Positions 23,306-31,938 of a DNA stretch of 64,000 nucleotides are shown in pieces. Source of the stretch: Enterobacter sp. SA187 (GTDB lineage: Bacteria; Pseudomonadota; Gammaproteobacteria; Enterobacterales; Enterobacteriaceae); assembly GCF_001888805.2 (NCBI RefSeq), contig NZ_CP019113.1, positions 372,001-436,000 on the forward strand, in the 5' to 3' direction. Made by a program: the position numbers and the translations under genes. Under the pieces are notes generated by a model, which made no database searches, was not told where the DNA came from, and was given only the letters and a program-made list of their open reading frames with translations. Each line of letters starts with the position of its first letter. Within the stretch, counting starts at the first letter, position 1.

Positions 23306-25477
23306 TTACCCCCCGGCAACCTTACTGCGTTTTCTGGCGCTGACCGGCGTCTGACGCTGATGCGCCACCGGCGTATGTTTGGTCAATGCCGGGCGAGTAT
23401 GCCGGTTCTGGCGCTTCGCTTCGCGCATCTCTTCAATGGTCGGCGACGGCACCAGGCAGTCGCGGCGTCCGCCAATCAGATGTTTTTTCCCCATCTCTTC
23501 CAGCGCCTGACGGATCAGCGGCCAGTTTTTCGGGTCGTGATAGCGCAGCAGCGCTTTATGCAGACGACGCTGCTTATCCCCTTTCGGGATCACCACATCC
23601 TCACTCTTATAGCCAATTTTACCCAGCGGGTTTTTGCCGGTGTAATACATGGTGGTGGAGTTGGCGAGCGGCGACGGATAGAAGTTCTGTACCTGATCGA
23701 GGCGGAAGCGTCGCTGCTTCAGCCACAGCGCCAGGTTCACCATATCTTCATCGCGTGTGCCGGGGTGCGCGGAGATAAAGTACGGGATCAGATACTGCTC
23801 TTTGCCGGCCTGTTTCGAGTAGGTGTCGAACAACGCTTTAAAGCGGTCATAGCTCCCCATGCCCGGCTTCATCATCTTCGACAACGGCCCTTCTTCGGTA
23901 TGCTCCGGGGCGATTTTCAGGTAACCGCCAACGTGATGGGTCGCCAGCTCTTTAATGTAGCGCGGATCTTCCACGGCGATGTCATAACGCACACCGGAGG
24001 CAATCAGGATCTTCTTGATACCTTTCAGATCGCGGGCGCGGCGATAGAGATTGATCGTCGGCTCATGATTGGTATCCATATGCTGGCAAATGTCAGGATA
24101 GACGCACGACAGACGGCGGCAGGTCTGCTCGGCGCGCGGTGACTTGCAGCGCAGCATATACATGTTGGCGGTCGGGCCGCCGAGATCGGAGATCACGCCG
24201 GTAAAGCCCGGCACCGTGTCGCGGATCGCCTCGATCTCGTTCACGATCGAATCTTCAGAGCGGCTCTGAATAATGCGCCCTTCGTGCTCGGTAATGGAGC
24301 AGAACGAGCAGCCGCCAAAGCAGCCGCGCATAATGTTGATGGAAAAGCGGATCATCTCATAGGCCGGGATACGGGCAGTGCCGTAGGCCGGATGCGGAAT
24401 ACGCTGGTACGGCAGCGCAAAGACGCTGTCCATCTCTTCCGTAGAGAGCGGAATGGCGGGCGGGTTGATCCAGATATAACGCTCACCGTGTTTTTGCATC
24501 AGCGCGCGGGCGCAGCCTGGGTTTGTTTCGTGGTGCAGAATGCGCGACGCATGGGCGTAGAGCACTTTATCGGCTTTTACCTTCTCGAAGGACGGCAGCA
24601 GCACGTAGGTTTTTTCCCAGGGTTTCGGGCGCGGCGGCTGCACAACGACAGCTTTTGCCTCGGCTTTTTTGGGTTCAACAGGTTGGTTATCGGCGCATGG
24701 CAGATCTTCACCATAGGGATGCGGGATCGGATCGATTTTGCCTGGCCGGTCAATGATGCGGGAATCCACGCCGCTCCAGCCCGGCAGCGCCTCTTTCACC
24801 ATGATCGCCGTGTTACGCACGTCGCGGATATTGCCAACCGGCTCGCCCTGCGCCAGACGATGCGCCACTTCCACCAGCGGGCGCTCGCCGTTGCCGAAGA
24901 TCAGCATGTCGGCTTTCGAATCCACCAGCACTGAGCGGCGCACGGTATCAGACCAGTAATCATAGTGCGCGGTACGGCGCAGGCTGGCTTCGATACCCCC
25001 CAGGATCACCGGCACGTCTTTCCAGGCTTCTTTACAGCGCTGGGTATAAACGAGCGTCGCGCGGTCGGGGCGTTTACCCGCCACGTTATCCGGCGTATAG
25101 GCGTCGTCGTGGCGCAGTTTACGGTCGGCGGTATAGCGGTTAATCATTGAGTCCATGTTGCCCGCGGTGACGCCGAAGAACAGATTCGGCTTGCCCAGAC
25201 GCATGAAATCCTCTTTGCTGCTCCAGTCCGGCTGGGCGATGATCGCCACGCGGAAGCCCTGCGCTTCCAGCATACGTCCACAGATCGCCATGCCGAAGCT
25301 TGGATGATCGACATAGGCATCCCCGGTAACCAGAATGATGTCGCAGCTGTCCCAGCCAAGCTGGTCCATCTCCTCCCGTGACATTGGCAAAAAAGGTGCG
25401 GGGCCAAAGCAGGCCGCCCAGTATTGCGGCCACGAAAAGAGGTCGCGATCCGGCTGGATCAGGGAAATAGCGCTCAT
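23306..25477 (-). CDS. ygiQ: YgiQ-family radical SAM protein
   Basis: This 723-residue protein (E. coli YgiQ has 739) has an N-terminal UPF0313 domain and a radical SAM domain whose CFGGCSFC motif (CxxxCxxC, residues about 384-391) binds the [4Fe-4S] cluster that cleaves S-adenosylmethionine. The C-terminal tail is basic and disordered and is slightly shorter than in E. coli. Its substrate is not established in any organism I can name. It converges with dkgA through a REP cluster. Confidence 0.95.
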   Translation of the reverse strand: MSAISLIQPDRDLFSWPQYWAACFGPAPFLPMSREEMDQLGWDSCDIILVTGDAYVDHPSFGMAICGRMLEAQGFRVAIIAQPDWSSKEDFMRLGKPNLFFGVTAGNMDSMINRYTADRKLRHDDAYTPDNVAGKRPDRATLVYTQRCKEAWKDVPVILGGIEASLRRTAHYDYWSDTVRRSVLVDSKADMLIFGNGERPLVEVAHRLAQGEPVGNIRDVRNTAIMVKEALPGWSGVDSRIIDRPGKIDPIPHPYGEDLPCADNQPVEPKKAEAKAVVVQPPRPKPWEKTYVLLPSFEKVKADKVLYAHASRILHHETNPGCARALMQKHGERYIWINPPAIPLSTEEMDSVFALPYQRIPHPAYGTARIPAYEMIRFSINIMRGCFGGCSFCSITEHEGRIIQSRSEDSIVNEIEAIRDTVPGFTGVISDLGGPTANMYMLRCKSPRAEQTCRRLSCVYPDICQHMDTNHEPTINLYRRARDLKGIKKILIASGVRYDIAVEDPRYIKELATHHVGGYLKIAPEHTEEGPLSKMMKPGMGSYDRFKALFDTYSKQAGKEQYLIPYFISAHPGTRDEDMVNLALWLKQRRFRLDQVQNFYPSPLANSTTMYYTGKNPLGKIGYKSEDVVIPKGDKQRRLHKALLRYHDPKNWPLIRQALEEMGKKHLIGGRRDCLVPSPTIEEMREAKRQNRHTRPALTKHTPVAHQRQTPVSARKRSKVAGG

Positions 25478-25578
25478 AATGCTTCCGGGGAAAAGTTATC
25501 AAATTCGAAGGGCGGGGATTATACGCTGTAATACCGCAGAGAATGAAGGCTTATTGTTTAAAAATCACCCTTGTTTAA

Positions 25579-25643
25579 CCCCTCACCCCGGCCCTCTCCC
25601 CAGGGGAGAGGGAGAATACCGGGCCGTTCGTTAGGGTGAGGGG
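25579..25643. repeat. Nested palindrome between ygiQ and ftsP
   Basis: The outer arms CCCCTCACC and GGTGAGGGG enclose an inner perfect stem CCCTCTCCCC-A-GGGGAGAGGG. The same CCCCTCACC/CCCTCTCCC building blocks recur at 19971-19992 and 34325-34349, so this looks like a dispersed intergenic repeat family. Confidence 0.7.
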
Positions 25644-25650
25644 AAAAAAA

Positions 25651-27063
25651 TCAGGGGGCGGGATTCACCAGCAACTGCCCGATAGATCCGCGATCCGCCA
25701 TCTCCAGCGTCTGGCTGTAATACTGGAACGGGAAATGCGGCCAGGACGGCTGCCCGAAGTACACCAGCAGCTCTACCTGACCATCCACCCACACGGTATC
25801 TTTCATGCCGCGATCTTCCGGGAAGGGAATGGCGCCGTTGACGTTGCGGATCTGGAAGCTGACACCTTCAATATGGAACGCCTGCGGCGTGTCGGCGCGC
25901 ACCGTCCAGCGCTCCCAGGTGCCCTGCTGGGCGGTAATATCCAGCCGCTGAATGTCCCACAGCTGGCCGTTGATACCCGGATCGTCGCCGAGGCTGATAT
26001 CACGGCTGCGCACCGGCGTGCCGGTCAGCAGTTCGCTCGGCAGCAGACGCATCGGCAGGCTGTCGGTCACCAGCGGCAACAGCCCGGTCGGACGCAGCGT
26101 CAGCACCAGGGTGGAGATCAGTATGCTCGATGGCTCGAAGAAGCCGCGAATACGATCGACAATGCTCGCCGCTTCTCCGCAGGTTATCGACACTTCATCG
26201 CCATTGGTCATATCCACGAGGATCTCCCGGCGCTCGCCCGGCGCCAGCGACAGCTGCTTCACCGACACCGGCGCAGGCAGAAAGCCCTGGTCGCCGGAAA
26301 TAACGTGCAGCGGGCGACCGTCGCTCAGCTGTAACTGATAACGGCGCGCGTTAGACGCGTTCAGCAGACGCAGACGCACCCAGCCGCGGGAAACCTCGAC
26401 ATACGGCCCCTGCACGCCGTTCGCCAGCAGGGTATCGCCCACAAAGCCGCCGCTGCCCGGCTCGCTGTATTCCGGCGTGCCAAAGTTATCCAGCCGCTTG
26501 TCCTGAATAATCACCGGGATGTCGTCCACCCCATAATGATTCGGGATCGGCAGGGATTTGCTGATCTCATCCTCCACCAGCCACATTCCCGCCAGGCCGT
26601 TATAGACCTGTTCGGCGGTGCGGTTGGGGGTGTTGGCGTGATACCACAGCGTGGCGGCATTCTGGCGCACCGGCAGCACCGGCGCCCAGTCGGCGTTAGG
26701 TGACATCATGCGCGCCGGGCCGCCCATCAGCGGGCCGGGCACCTGTAAGCCGCTTACCGTCATGGCGACGTTTTCCGTCATGCGGTTGCTGTAGATCAGC
26801 TTCACGTCGTCACCGCTCCAGACGCGGATCGTCGGCCCCAGATAGCGGCCGTTAATCCCCCACACCTGGGCGCGGGTGCCCTGGGTAAAGGACCAGTGCG
26901 TGCGCTGAAGCGTCAGAAACAGCGGCTGGCCGCGGCGTGATTCCAGCAAGGGGGGAATGGGCAACGGCAGTTGCTGCCCGGCAGCGTTTGCCCTCAGCGG
27001 CACCGCTCCGGCACAAAGCGCAACCCCGGATGCCTGAATAAACTGACGCCGACTGAGTGACAT
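25651..27063 (-). CDS. ftsP: Cell division protein FtsP (SufI)
   Basis: This 470-residue multicopper-oxidase-fold protein equals E. coli FtsP in length. It has a Tat signal peptide (SRRQFIQ near residue 4, cleavage after about residue 27) and three cupredoxin-like domains, but lacks the full set of copper ligands, as the family does. In E. coli it is exported folded to the periplasm and stabilises the division septum under stress. It follows plsC closely. Confidence 0.96.
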   Translation of the reverse strand: MSLSRRQFIQASGVALCAGAVPLRANAAGQQLPLPIPPLLESRRGQPLFLTLQRTHWSFTQGTRAQVWGINGRYLGPTIRVWSGDDVKLIYSNRMTENVAMTVSGLQVPGPLMGGPARMMSPNADWAPVLPVRQNAATLWYHANTPNRTAEQVYNGLAGMWLVEDEISKSLPIPNHYGVDDIPVIIQDKRLDNFGTPEYSEPGSGGFVGDTLLANGVQGPYVEVSRGWVRLRLLNASNARRYQLQLSDGRPLHVISGDQGFLPAPVSVKQLSLAPGERREILVDMTNGDEVSITCGEAASIVDRIRGFFEPSSILISTLVLTLRPTGLLPLVTDSLPMRLLPSELLTGTPVRSRDISLGDDPGINGQLWDIQRLDITAQQGTWERWTVRADTPQAFHIEGVSFQIRNVNGAIPFPEDRGMKDTVWVDGQVELLVYFGQPSWPHFPFQYYSQTLEMADRGSIGQLLVNPAP

Positions 27064-27103
27064 ATCTGCTCCATGTAAAACTGACTTTTAATACGAGGGA
27101 AAA

Positions 27104-27841
27104 TTAACGCTTATCGGCGGCATTGCGCACGGCAACTTCCTGGTCAAGCGCGGCGATTTTATTTTCCATTAATGCCCGGCAGTGTACTGCCAGCTCACGA
27201 ACCTGATCTTTACCAAACTTGGTGGTATCCACCGGTTGCATCATCTCGACGATCACATGACCGTTATTCCAGCGGTTGAGGCTGATGTTATTCGAGGTGG
27301 TGGAGACGCATACCGGGATCACCGGCACACCGGCGGCAATAGCCGCATGGAATGCACCGGTCTTAAACGGCAGCAGACCACGGCCACGGCTGCGGGTGCC
27401 TTCCGGGAACATCCAGATTGAAATATTACGCTTCTGAATGTTCTTCACGACCTGGGCGATAGTACCGTGCGCTTTGGCGCGGTTATTGCGGTCGATCAAC
27501 AGGTTGCCGGTCAGCCAGTAAAGCAGGCCGAAGAAAGGGATCCAGATAAGGCTTTTTTTACCCACGGTCACGGTCGGCGGCTGCACGATGCAGGACGCGG
27601 TGACCATATCGTAATTATTTTGATGGTTACAGATATAGATAGCGTTGCCAAACTCAGCGGCATTCGGCGGCAGGCGGGTTTCCACCTTCAGGCCAAGCAC
27701 AGGCGCCAGGCGGCCAAACATATGACCAAAAGTGGCGACGTGCTTCGGATTACGTGGGCTGAACAGACAGTAAATACAACCAAAAATACACAGCAAAATG
27801 CTGTAAACAACAATAATAATAGAGCGAATAATAAACAGCAT
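27104..27841 (-). CDS. plsC: 1-acyl-sn-glycerol-3-phosphate acyltransferase PlsC
   Basis: This 245-residue membrane enzyme has the acyltransferase motifs HQNNYD (HX4D) near residue 73 and PEGTRSRG near residue 145, after an N-terminal transmembrane helix. It adds the second acyl chain to lysophosphatidate to give phosphatidate, an essential step in phospholipid synthesis. It matches E. coli PlsC (245 residues) and lies between parC and ftsP as in E. coli. Confidence 0.97.
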   Translation of the reverse strand: MLFIIRSIIIVVYSILLCIFGCIYCLFSPRNPKHVATFGHMFGRLAPVLGLKVETRLPPNAAEFGNAIYICNHQNNYDMVTASCIVQPPTVTVGKKSLIWIPFFGLLYWLTGNLLIDRNNRAKAHGTIAQVVKNIQKRNISIWMFPEGTRSRGRGLLPFKTGAFHAAIAAGVPVIPVCVSTTSNNISLNRWNNGHVIVEMMQPVDTTKFGKDQVRELAVHCRALMENKIAALDQEVAVRNAADKR

Positions 27842-27928
27842 AGCTACCTCTTATGCCCGGGGCATCCGGCCATTCGGGAAATTTTAACTGACGTCCCCCG
27901 TAAGAAAAGGGGGACGGTGATACCGTGA

Positions 27929-30187
27929 TTACTCTTCGCTGTCGCCGGGGCTTGCGCGATGCGGGGAGTCAATCTCCACGCGGTCGATGCGTTGCAGGCC
28001 GCGCATCAGCGTGCCGCGACGTCCGCGCTCGCCATGCACCTTCTGCAACTCTTCCGGGCGCAGTTTGATTTTGCGCTTGCCAACGTGGATGGTCAGCGTA
28101 CTTTGCGGCGGCAGCAGATAGAGGTGCGCGAGGCTGTCTTCGCCTTTAGCGGCCTCGGCCGACGGAATGCTGATGATCTTATTACCTTTGCCTTTTGACA
28201 ACTGCGGCAGATCGCTGACCGGGAACATCAGCATGCGTCCGGCGGCGGTGATTGCCAGCAGCATATCGCTGTCGTCGGTAATTTCCAGCGGCGGCATGAC
28301 GCGGGCATTTTCCGGCAGCGTGATCAGCGCTTTACCGGCGCGGTTACGGGCGATGAGATCGTTAAAGGTGCAGACGAAGCCGTAGCCTGCGTCCGACGCC
28401 ATCAGCAGTTTCTGCTCTTCGCCTGCCATCACCATATGTTCCACAGACGCGCCCGGCGGCAGCGTCAGCTTACCGGTCAGCGGCTCGCCCTGCCCGCGCG
28501 CGGAAGGTAGCGTGATCGGATCGATGGCGTAGCTGCGTCCGGTGGTATCAATAAACACCACCGGCTGGTTGCTCTTGCCTTTCACCGAGGCTTTCCAGCC
28601 ATCGCCCGCTTTGTAGCTCAGGCCCTGCGCGTCAATGTCGTGCCCTTTGGCGCTGCGCACCCAGCCAGACTGCGACAGCACAATGGTCACCGGCTCAGAC
28701 GGCAGCATGTCGTGCTCGCTCATCGCTTTCGCTTCTTCGCGTTCATGCAGCGGCGAGCGGCGATCGTCGCCAAAAGCTTCGGCATCCGCCTGCAGTTCTT
28801 TCTTCAGCAGGTTACTCATTTTGCGCTCGGAGGCGAGAATGCCCTGCAGCTGGTCGCGCTCTTTCTCAAGCTCGGCCTGTTCGCCGCGGATTTTCACTTC
28901 TTCGAGCTTCGCGAGGTGGCGTAATTTCAGCTCCAGGATCGCCTCGGCCTGGGTTTCGCTGATACCAAACTTCGACATCAGCGCTGGCTTCGGTTCGTCC
29001 TCAGTACGGATGATCTCAATCACTTCATCAATGTTGAGGAACGCCACCAGCAAACCTTCGAGGATATGCAGGCGCTTGAGCACTTTCTCCAGACGGTGAT
29101 TCAGACGACGACGCACGGTGTCGCGGCGGAAGACCAGCCACTCGGAGAGGATCTCCAACAGGTTTTTCACCGACGGACGGCCATCCAGCCCGATCATGTT
29201 CAGGTTGATGCGGTAACTTTTTTCCAGATCGGTGGTGGCGAACAGGTGGTTCATCACCTGATCCATATCCACGCGGTTCGAACGCGGCACAACCACCAGA
29301 CGCGTCGGGTTTTCGTGATCGGATTCATCGCGCAGGTCGTCGACCATCGGCAGCTTTTTATTGCGCATCTGGGCGGCGATCTGCTCCAGCACGCGCGCGC
29401 CGGAGACCTGGTGCGGCAGCGCGGTGATCACCACGGCGCCGTCTTCTTTGGTCCAGACCGCGCGCATACGTACCGAGCCGCGCCCGTTCTGGTAGATTTT
29501 GCGGATTTCCGCCCGCGAGGTGATGATTTCCGCTTCGGTCGGATAATCCGGCCCCTGCACAATATCCAGCAGCTCATCCAGCGTGGTTTTCGGCTGTTCG
29601 ATAAGCGCGATCGCCGCTTTCGCCACTTCACGCAGGTTATGAGGCGGGATGTCCGTCGCCATGCCGACCGCGATGCCGGTGGTGCCGTTCAGCAGAATAT
29701 TCGGCAGACGAGCAGGCAGCATTTTCGGCTCCTGCAGGGTGCCGTCGAAGTTCGGCTGCCATTCCACCGTGCCCTGCCCCAGCTCGCCCAGCAGCAGCTC
29801 GGCGTATTTAGAGAGACGGGATTCGGTATAACGCATGGCGGCGAAGGATTTCGGATCGTCCGGCGCGCCCCAGTTGCCCTGACCGTCTACCAGCGGATAG
29901 CGGTAAGAGAACGGCTGCGCCATCAGCACCATGGCTTCGTAGCAGGCGCTGTCGCCGTGCGGGTGATATTTACCCAGCACGTCACCTACGGTACGGGCCG
30001 ATTTTTTGAACTTGGCGCTGTTGTTAAGACCGAGCTCTGACATCGCATACACGATGCGGCGCTGAACAGGTTTCAGGCCATCACCAATAAACGGCAGCGC
30101 CCGATCCATGATGACGTACATGGAATAGTTTAAGTAGGCGTTTTCCGTGAATTCATGCAGCGCAAGGCGCTCTGCCATATCGCTCAT
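27929..30187 (-). CDS. parC: DNA topoisomerase IV subunit A ParC
   Basis: This 752-residue subunit equals E. coli ParC. It has the winged-helix catalytic domain with Tyr120 (AAMRYTES), a coiled coil, and the C-terminal DNA-wrapping beta-pinwheel. It decatenates daughter chromosomes with ParE, encoded at 40.9-42.8 kb in this window. The quinolone-resistance positions are wild type: Ser80 and Glu84 in HPHGDSACYE. Confidence 0.98.
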   Translation of the reverse strand: MSDMAERLALHEFTENAYLNYSMYVIMDRALPFIGDGLKPVQRRIVYAMSELGLNNSAKFKKSARTVGDVLGKYHPHGDSACYEAMVLMAQPFSYRYPLVDGQGNWGAPDDPKSFAAMRYTESRLSKYAELLLGELGQGTVEWQPNFDGTLQEPKMLPARLPNILLNGTTGIAVGMATDIPPHNLREVAKAAIALIEQPKTTLDELLDIVQGPDYPTEAEIITSRAEIRKIYQNGRGSVRMRAVWTKEDGAVVITALPHQVSGARVLEQIAAQMRNKKLPMVDDLRDESDHENPTRLVVVPRSNRVDMDQVMNHLFATTDLEKSYRINLNMIGLDGRPSVKNLLEILSEWLVFRRDTVRRRLNHRLEKVLKRLHILEGLLVAFLNIDEVIEIIRTEDEPKPALMSKFGISETQAEAILELKLRHLAKLEEVKIRGEQAELEKERDQLQGILASERKMSNLLKKELQADAEAFGDDRRSPLHEREEAKAMSEHDMLPSEPVTIVLSQSGWVRSAKGHDIDAQGLSYKAGDGWKASVKGKSNQPVVFIDTTGRSYAIDPITLPSARGQGEPLTGKLTLPPGASVEHMVMAGEEQKLLMASDAGYGFVCTFNDLIARNRAGKALITLPENARVMPPLEITDDSDMLLAITAAGRMLMFPVSDLPQLSKGKGNKIISIPSAEAAKGEDSLAHLYLLPPQSTLTIHVGKRKIKLRPEELQKVHGERGRRGTLMRGLQRIDRVEIDSPHRASPGDSEE

Positions 30188-30344
30188 TAATCGATGTTCC
30201 TCAACGTGTGCGCCCGCCTTTCCGGCGGCGATAATGCCGCAGATACTACCTTATATAAGGCAATGAGTCATTGTGCTGCGCGATAACTTTAGCGCACCGG
30301 GCGGTTTTTGTCGGGGGAGATCGAAAGGCGATGATGAGGGATGA

Positions 30345-30366
30345 AAAGCAGGCCGGTTTCCCGGCC
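30345..30366 (-). terminator. Rho-independent terminator of ygiW
   Basis: On the minus strand GGCCGG-GAAA-CCGGCC is followed by TGCTTTT, starting 10 bases after the ygiW stop. Confidence 0.7.
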
Positions 30367-30375
30367 CGATGCCAG

Positions 30376-30774
30376 TTACTTACTGGTTTTGGTGATTTTC
30401 TTCACCTCGATTTCAGCGGAGTTCCAGTCTTTATCGACTTTCCCCTGAATTTCAACGGTATCCTGCGGGGTGACGGTCTGGCCATTCCAGCGTTTATCAT
30501 CAATTTCCACATCGATGGTGCCTGATTCATCACGGAACAAATAGTTGTCGCCGCCGGTACGCTGTTCAATTTTACCCGTCAGCGTAACCCAGGCGTCATC
30601 GGACAGGGATTTCGCTTTTTCGGCCGTGGTTTTGGTGCCCGACGGGCCAGTAAAGCCGCCGCCGTTTTGCGTTTGGGTTGCGGTATCAGAGGCCTGAAAA
30701 CCGCCCTGGGTGGCGGCAAGCGCCGGAGCAGAGGCCAGGGCCAGCACGGTAAAAAGCATAGCGATGTTTTTCAT
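30376..30774 (-). CDS. ygiW: Periplasmic BOF/OB-fold protein YgiW (VisP)
   Basis: This 132-residue protein has a cleavable signal peptide (about residues 1-20, ending APALA) and a C-terminal OB-fold of the bacterial BOF family (WVTLTGKIEQR, DVEIDDKRW, DTVEIQGKVDKDWNS). In Salmonella the homologue VisP binds peptidoglycan and links to LpxO; in E. coli ygiW is stress-induced. It is divergent from the qseBC side, with a small secreted gene inserted upstream. Confidence 0.93.
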   Translation of the reverse strand: MKNIAMLFTVLALASAPALAATQGGFQASDTATQTQNGGGFTGPSGTKTTAEKAKSLSDDAWVTLTGKIEQRTGGDNYLFRDESGTIDVEIDDKRWNGQTVTPQDTVEIQGKVDKDWNSAEIEVKKITKTSK

Positions 30775-30816
30775 GATGATTCTCCCTTGAGGATGGCTAA
30801 CAGTAAATAACTATAA

Positions 30817-30838
30817 CAGGCCTGCAAACCCAGGCCTG
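30817..30838 (-). other. Hairpin downstream of the His-rich secreted-protein gene
   Basis: CAGGCCTG occurs twice, spaced by 6 bases; since the 8-mer is its own complement the copies can pair. It lies 10 bases after the small gene. No T tract follows on the minus strand, so it may be a weak terminator. Confidence 0.5.
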
Positions 30839-30847
30839 GCTGAAAAA

Positions 30848-31084
30848 TTAACTGTTGTTACTTTGTGGCTGCGTCCGGGTTGAAGCATTCGGCTGTGGTT
30901 TCGGCGCCGTGGTGTTATCGCCCCAGTGACCATGACCGTCATGGCCGATATTCCCGGTGGCGGTATTTCCCTGCCCCGTATGGCGCGCTTCACCCGTTTC
31001 ATGCTCCGTCAGGCCGGTGTGCATCGCCAGTGCGGGAGCAGAAGCAAACATCAGGACAGTTAACAGTGCTGCGGTCTTTTTCAT
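30848..31084 (-). CDS. Small His-rich secreted protein of unknown function
   Basis: Not recognised. The 78-residue product has a clear signal peptide (MKKTAALLTVLMFASAPALA), leaving about 58 residues with a histidine cluster (GHDGHGHWGD near residue 47) and a low-complexity Thr/Pro/Gln/Asn tail. There are no cysteines. AAGGAG is 8 bases before the ATG at 31084; an upstream ATG at 31120 would bury the signal peptide and is rejected. The histidines suggest metal binding, but this is inference. It lies between ygiW and qseB, which adjoin in E. coli, and CTTAA half-sites precede it. Confidence 0.72.
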   Translation of the reverse strand: MKKTAALLTVLMFASAPALAMHTGLTEHETGEARHTGQGNTATGNIGHDGHGHWGDNTTAPKPQPNASTRTQPQSNNS

Positions 31085-31111
31085 CACGTCTTCTCCTTGT
31101 AGATGGGTAAC

Positions 31112-31153
31112 CTTAAGCATCAGTTAACACCGCAGATCTTAGCGGGTTCTTAA
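31112..31153. promoter_or_regulatory. Candidate QseB/PmrA-type direct-repeat operators
   Basis: Two boxes of form CTTAA-N6-CTTAA are present: CTTAA-GCATCA-GTTAA (31112-31127) and CTTAG-CGGGTT-CTTAA (31138-31153). Each has one mismatch, and half-sites within a box are spaced 11 bases apart, as for QseB and PmrA (BasR) sites as I recall them. The position, between the small secreted gene and qseB, suits autoregulation. Confidence 0.5.
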
Positions 31154-31278
31154 CAGCCAACATTTTTTCTGCTTTTTCTGTCGATAATGCCGGAAGGGTT
31201 AACTTACCGGCGATTTTCCCTGTACAAGCCCGCAGCCAGCGGGTATTAACTGCCAGCAGGAACCATGGAGGAGACGGT

Positions 31279-31938
31279 ATGCGCATATTGCTGATTGAGG
31301 ATGACAGGCTGATCGGGGACGGGCTGAAAGCGGGTCTGAGCAAACTGGGGATGACGCCCGACTGGTTTACCGATGGCAGGCAGGGTATGCAGGCGCTGGA
31401 TCAGGCGCCCTACGACGCCGTGGTGCTCGATCTCAGCCTGCCGGGCATGGACGGACTCGACATCCTTAAAGCGTGGCGACGCGCCGGACATCAGCATCCG
31501 GTGCTGATCCTTACCGCCCGGGATGCGCTGGAGCAGCGGGTGGAAGGGTTGCGGCTGGGGGCAGACGACTATCTCTGCAAACCCTTTGCGCTCATTGAAG
31601 TTGCCGCCCGTCTTGAAGCCTTAACCCGCCGGCATCATGGCGGCGTGGAGGCCACGTTATCCCACGGCGAGGTGACGCTCGATCCGCTTAAGCTCACCGC
31701 CACGCTGGCGGGCGAACCGCTGGTGTTGCAGCCGAAAGAGTTCGCCCTGCTGGCGCTGTTTATGCGCAATCCGGGGCGCGTTCTGCCCCGCTCGCTTATC
31801 GAAGAAAAACTTTATAACTGGGACGATGACGTCTCCCGCGGTGCGCTGGATGTGCATATTCACCATCTGCGCCGCAAGCTGGGCAGCCGTTTTATCCGCA
31901 CCGTGCATGGCATTGGCTATTCACTGGGAGACGCATGA
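31279..31938 (+). CDS. qseB: Response regulator QseB
   Basis: This 219-residue OmpR-class regulator equals E. coli QseB. The receiver domain carries the phosphoacceptor Asp51 (VVLDLSLPG) with acidic Asp8/Asp9 and Lys101; the C-terminal winged helix includes LEVHIHHLRRKLG-like sequence near residue 192. It pairs with QseC and controls motility and virulence genes in E. coli, with cross-talk from PmrB. GGAGGAGA precedes the ATG. It overlaps qseC by 4 bases. Confidence 0.96.
   Translation: MRILLIEDDRLIGDGLKAGLSKLGMTPDWFTDGRQGMQALDQAPYDAVVLDLSLPGMDGLDILKAWRRAGHQHPVLILTARDALEQRVEGLRLGADDYLCKPFALIEVAARLEALTRRHHGGVEATLSHGEVTLDPLKLTATLAGEPLVLQPKEFALLALFMRNPGRVLPRSLIEEKLYNWDDDVSRGALDVHIHHLRRKLGSRFIRTVHGIGYSLGDA

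Noticed and set aside
25636..26334. Plus-strand open frame opposite ftsP
   Set aside because: High-GC antisense shadow of a conserved gene, rich in Arg and His as such shadows usually are.
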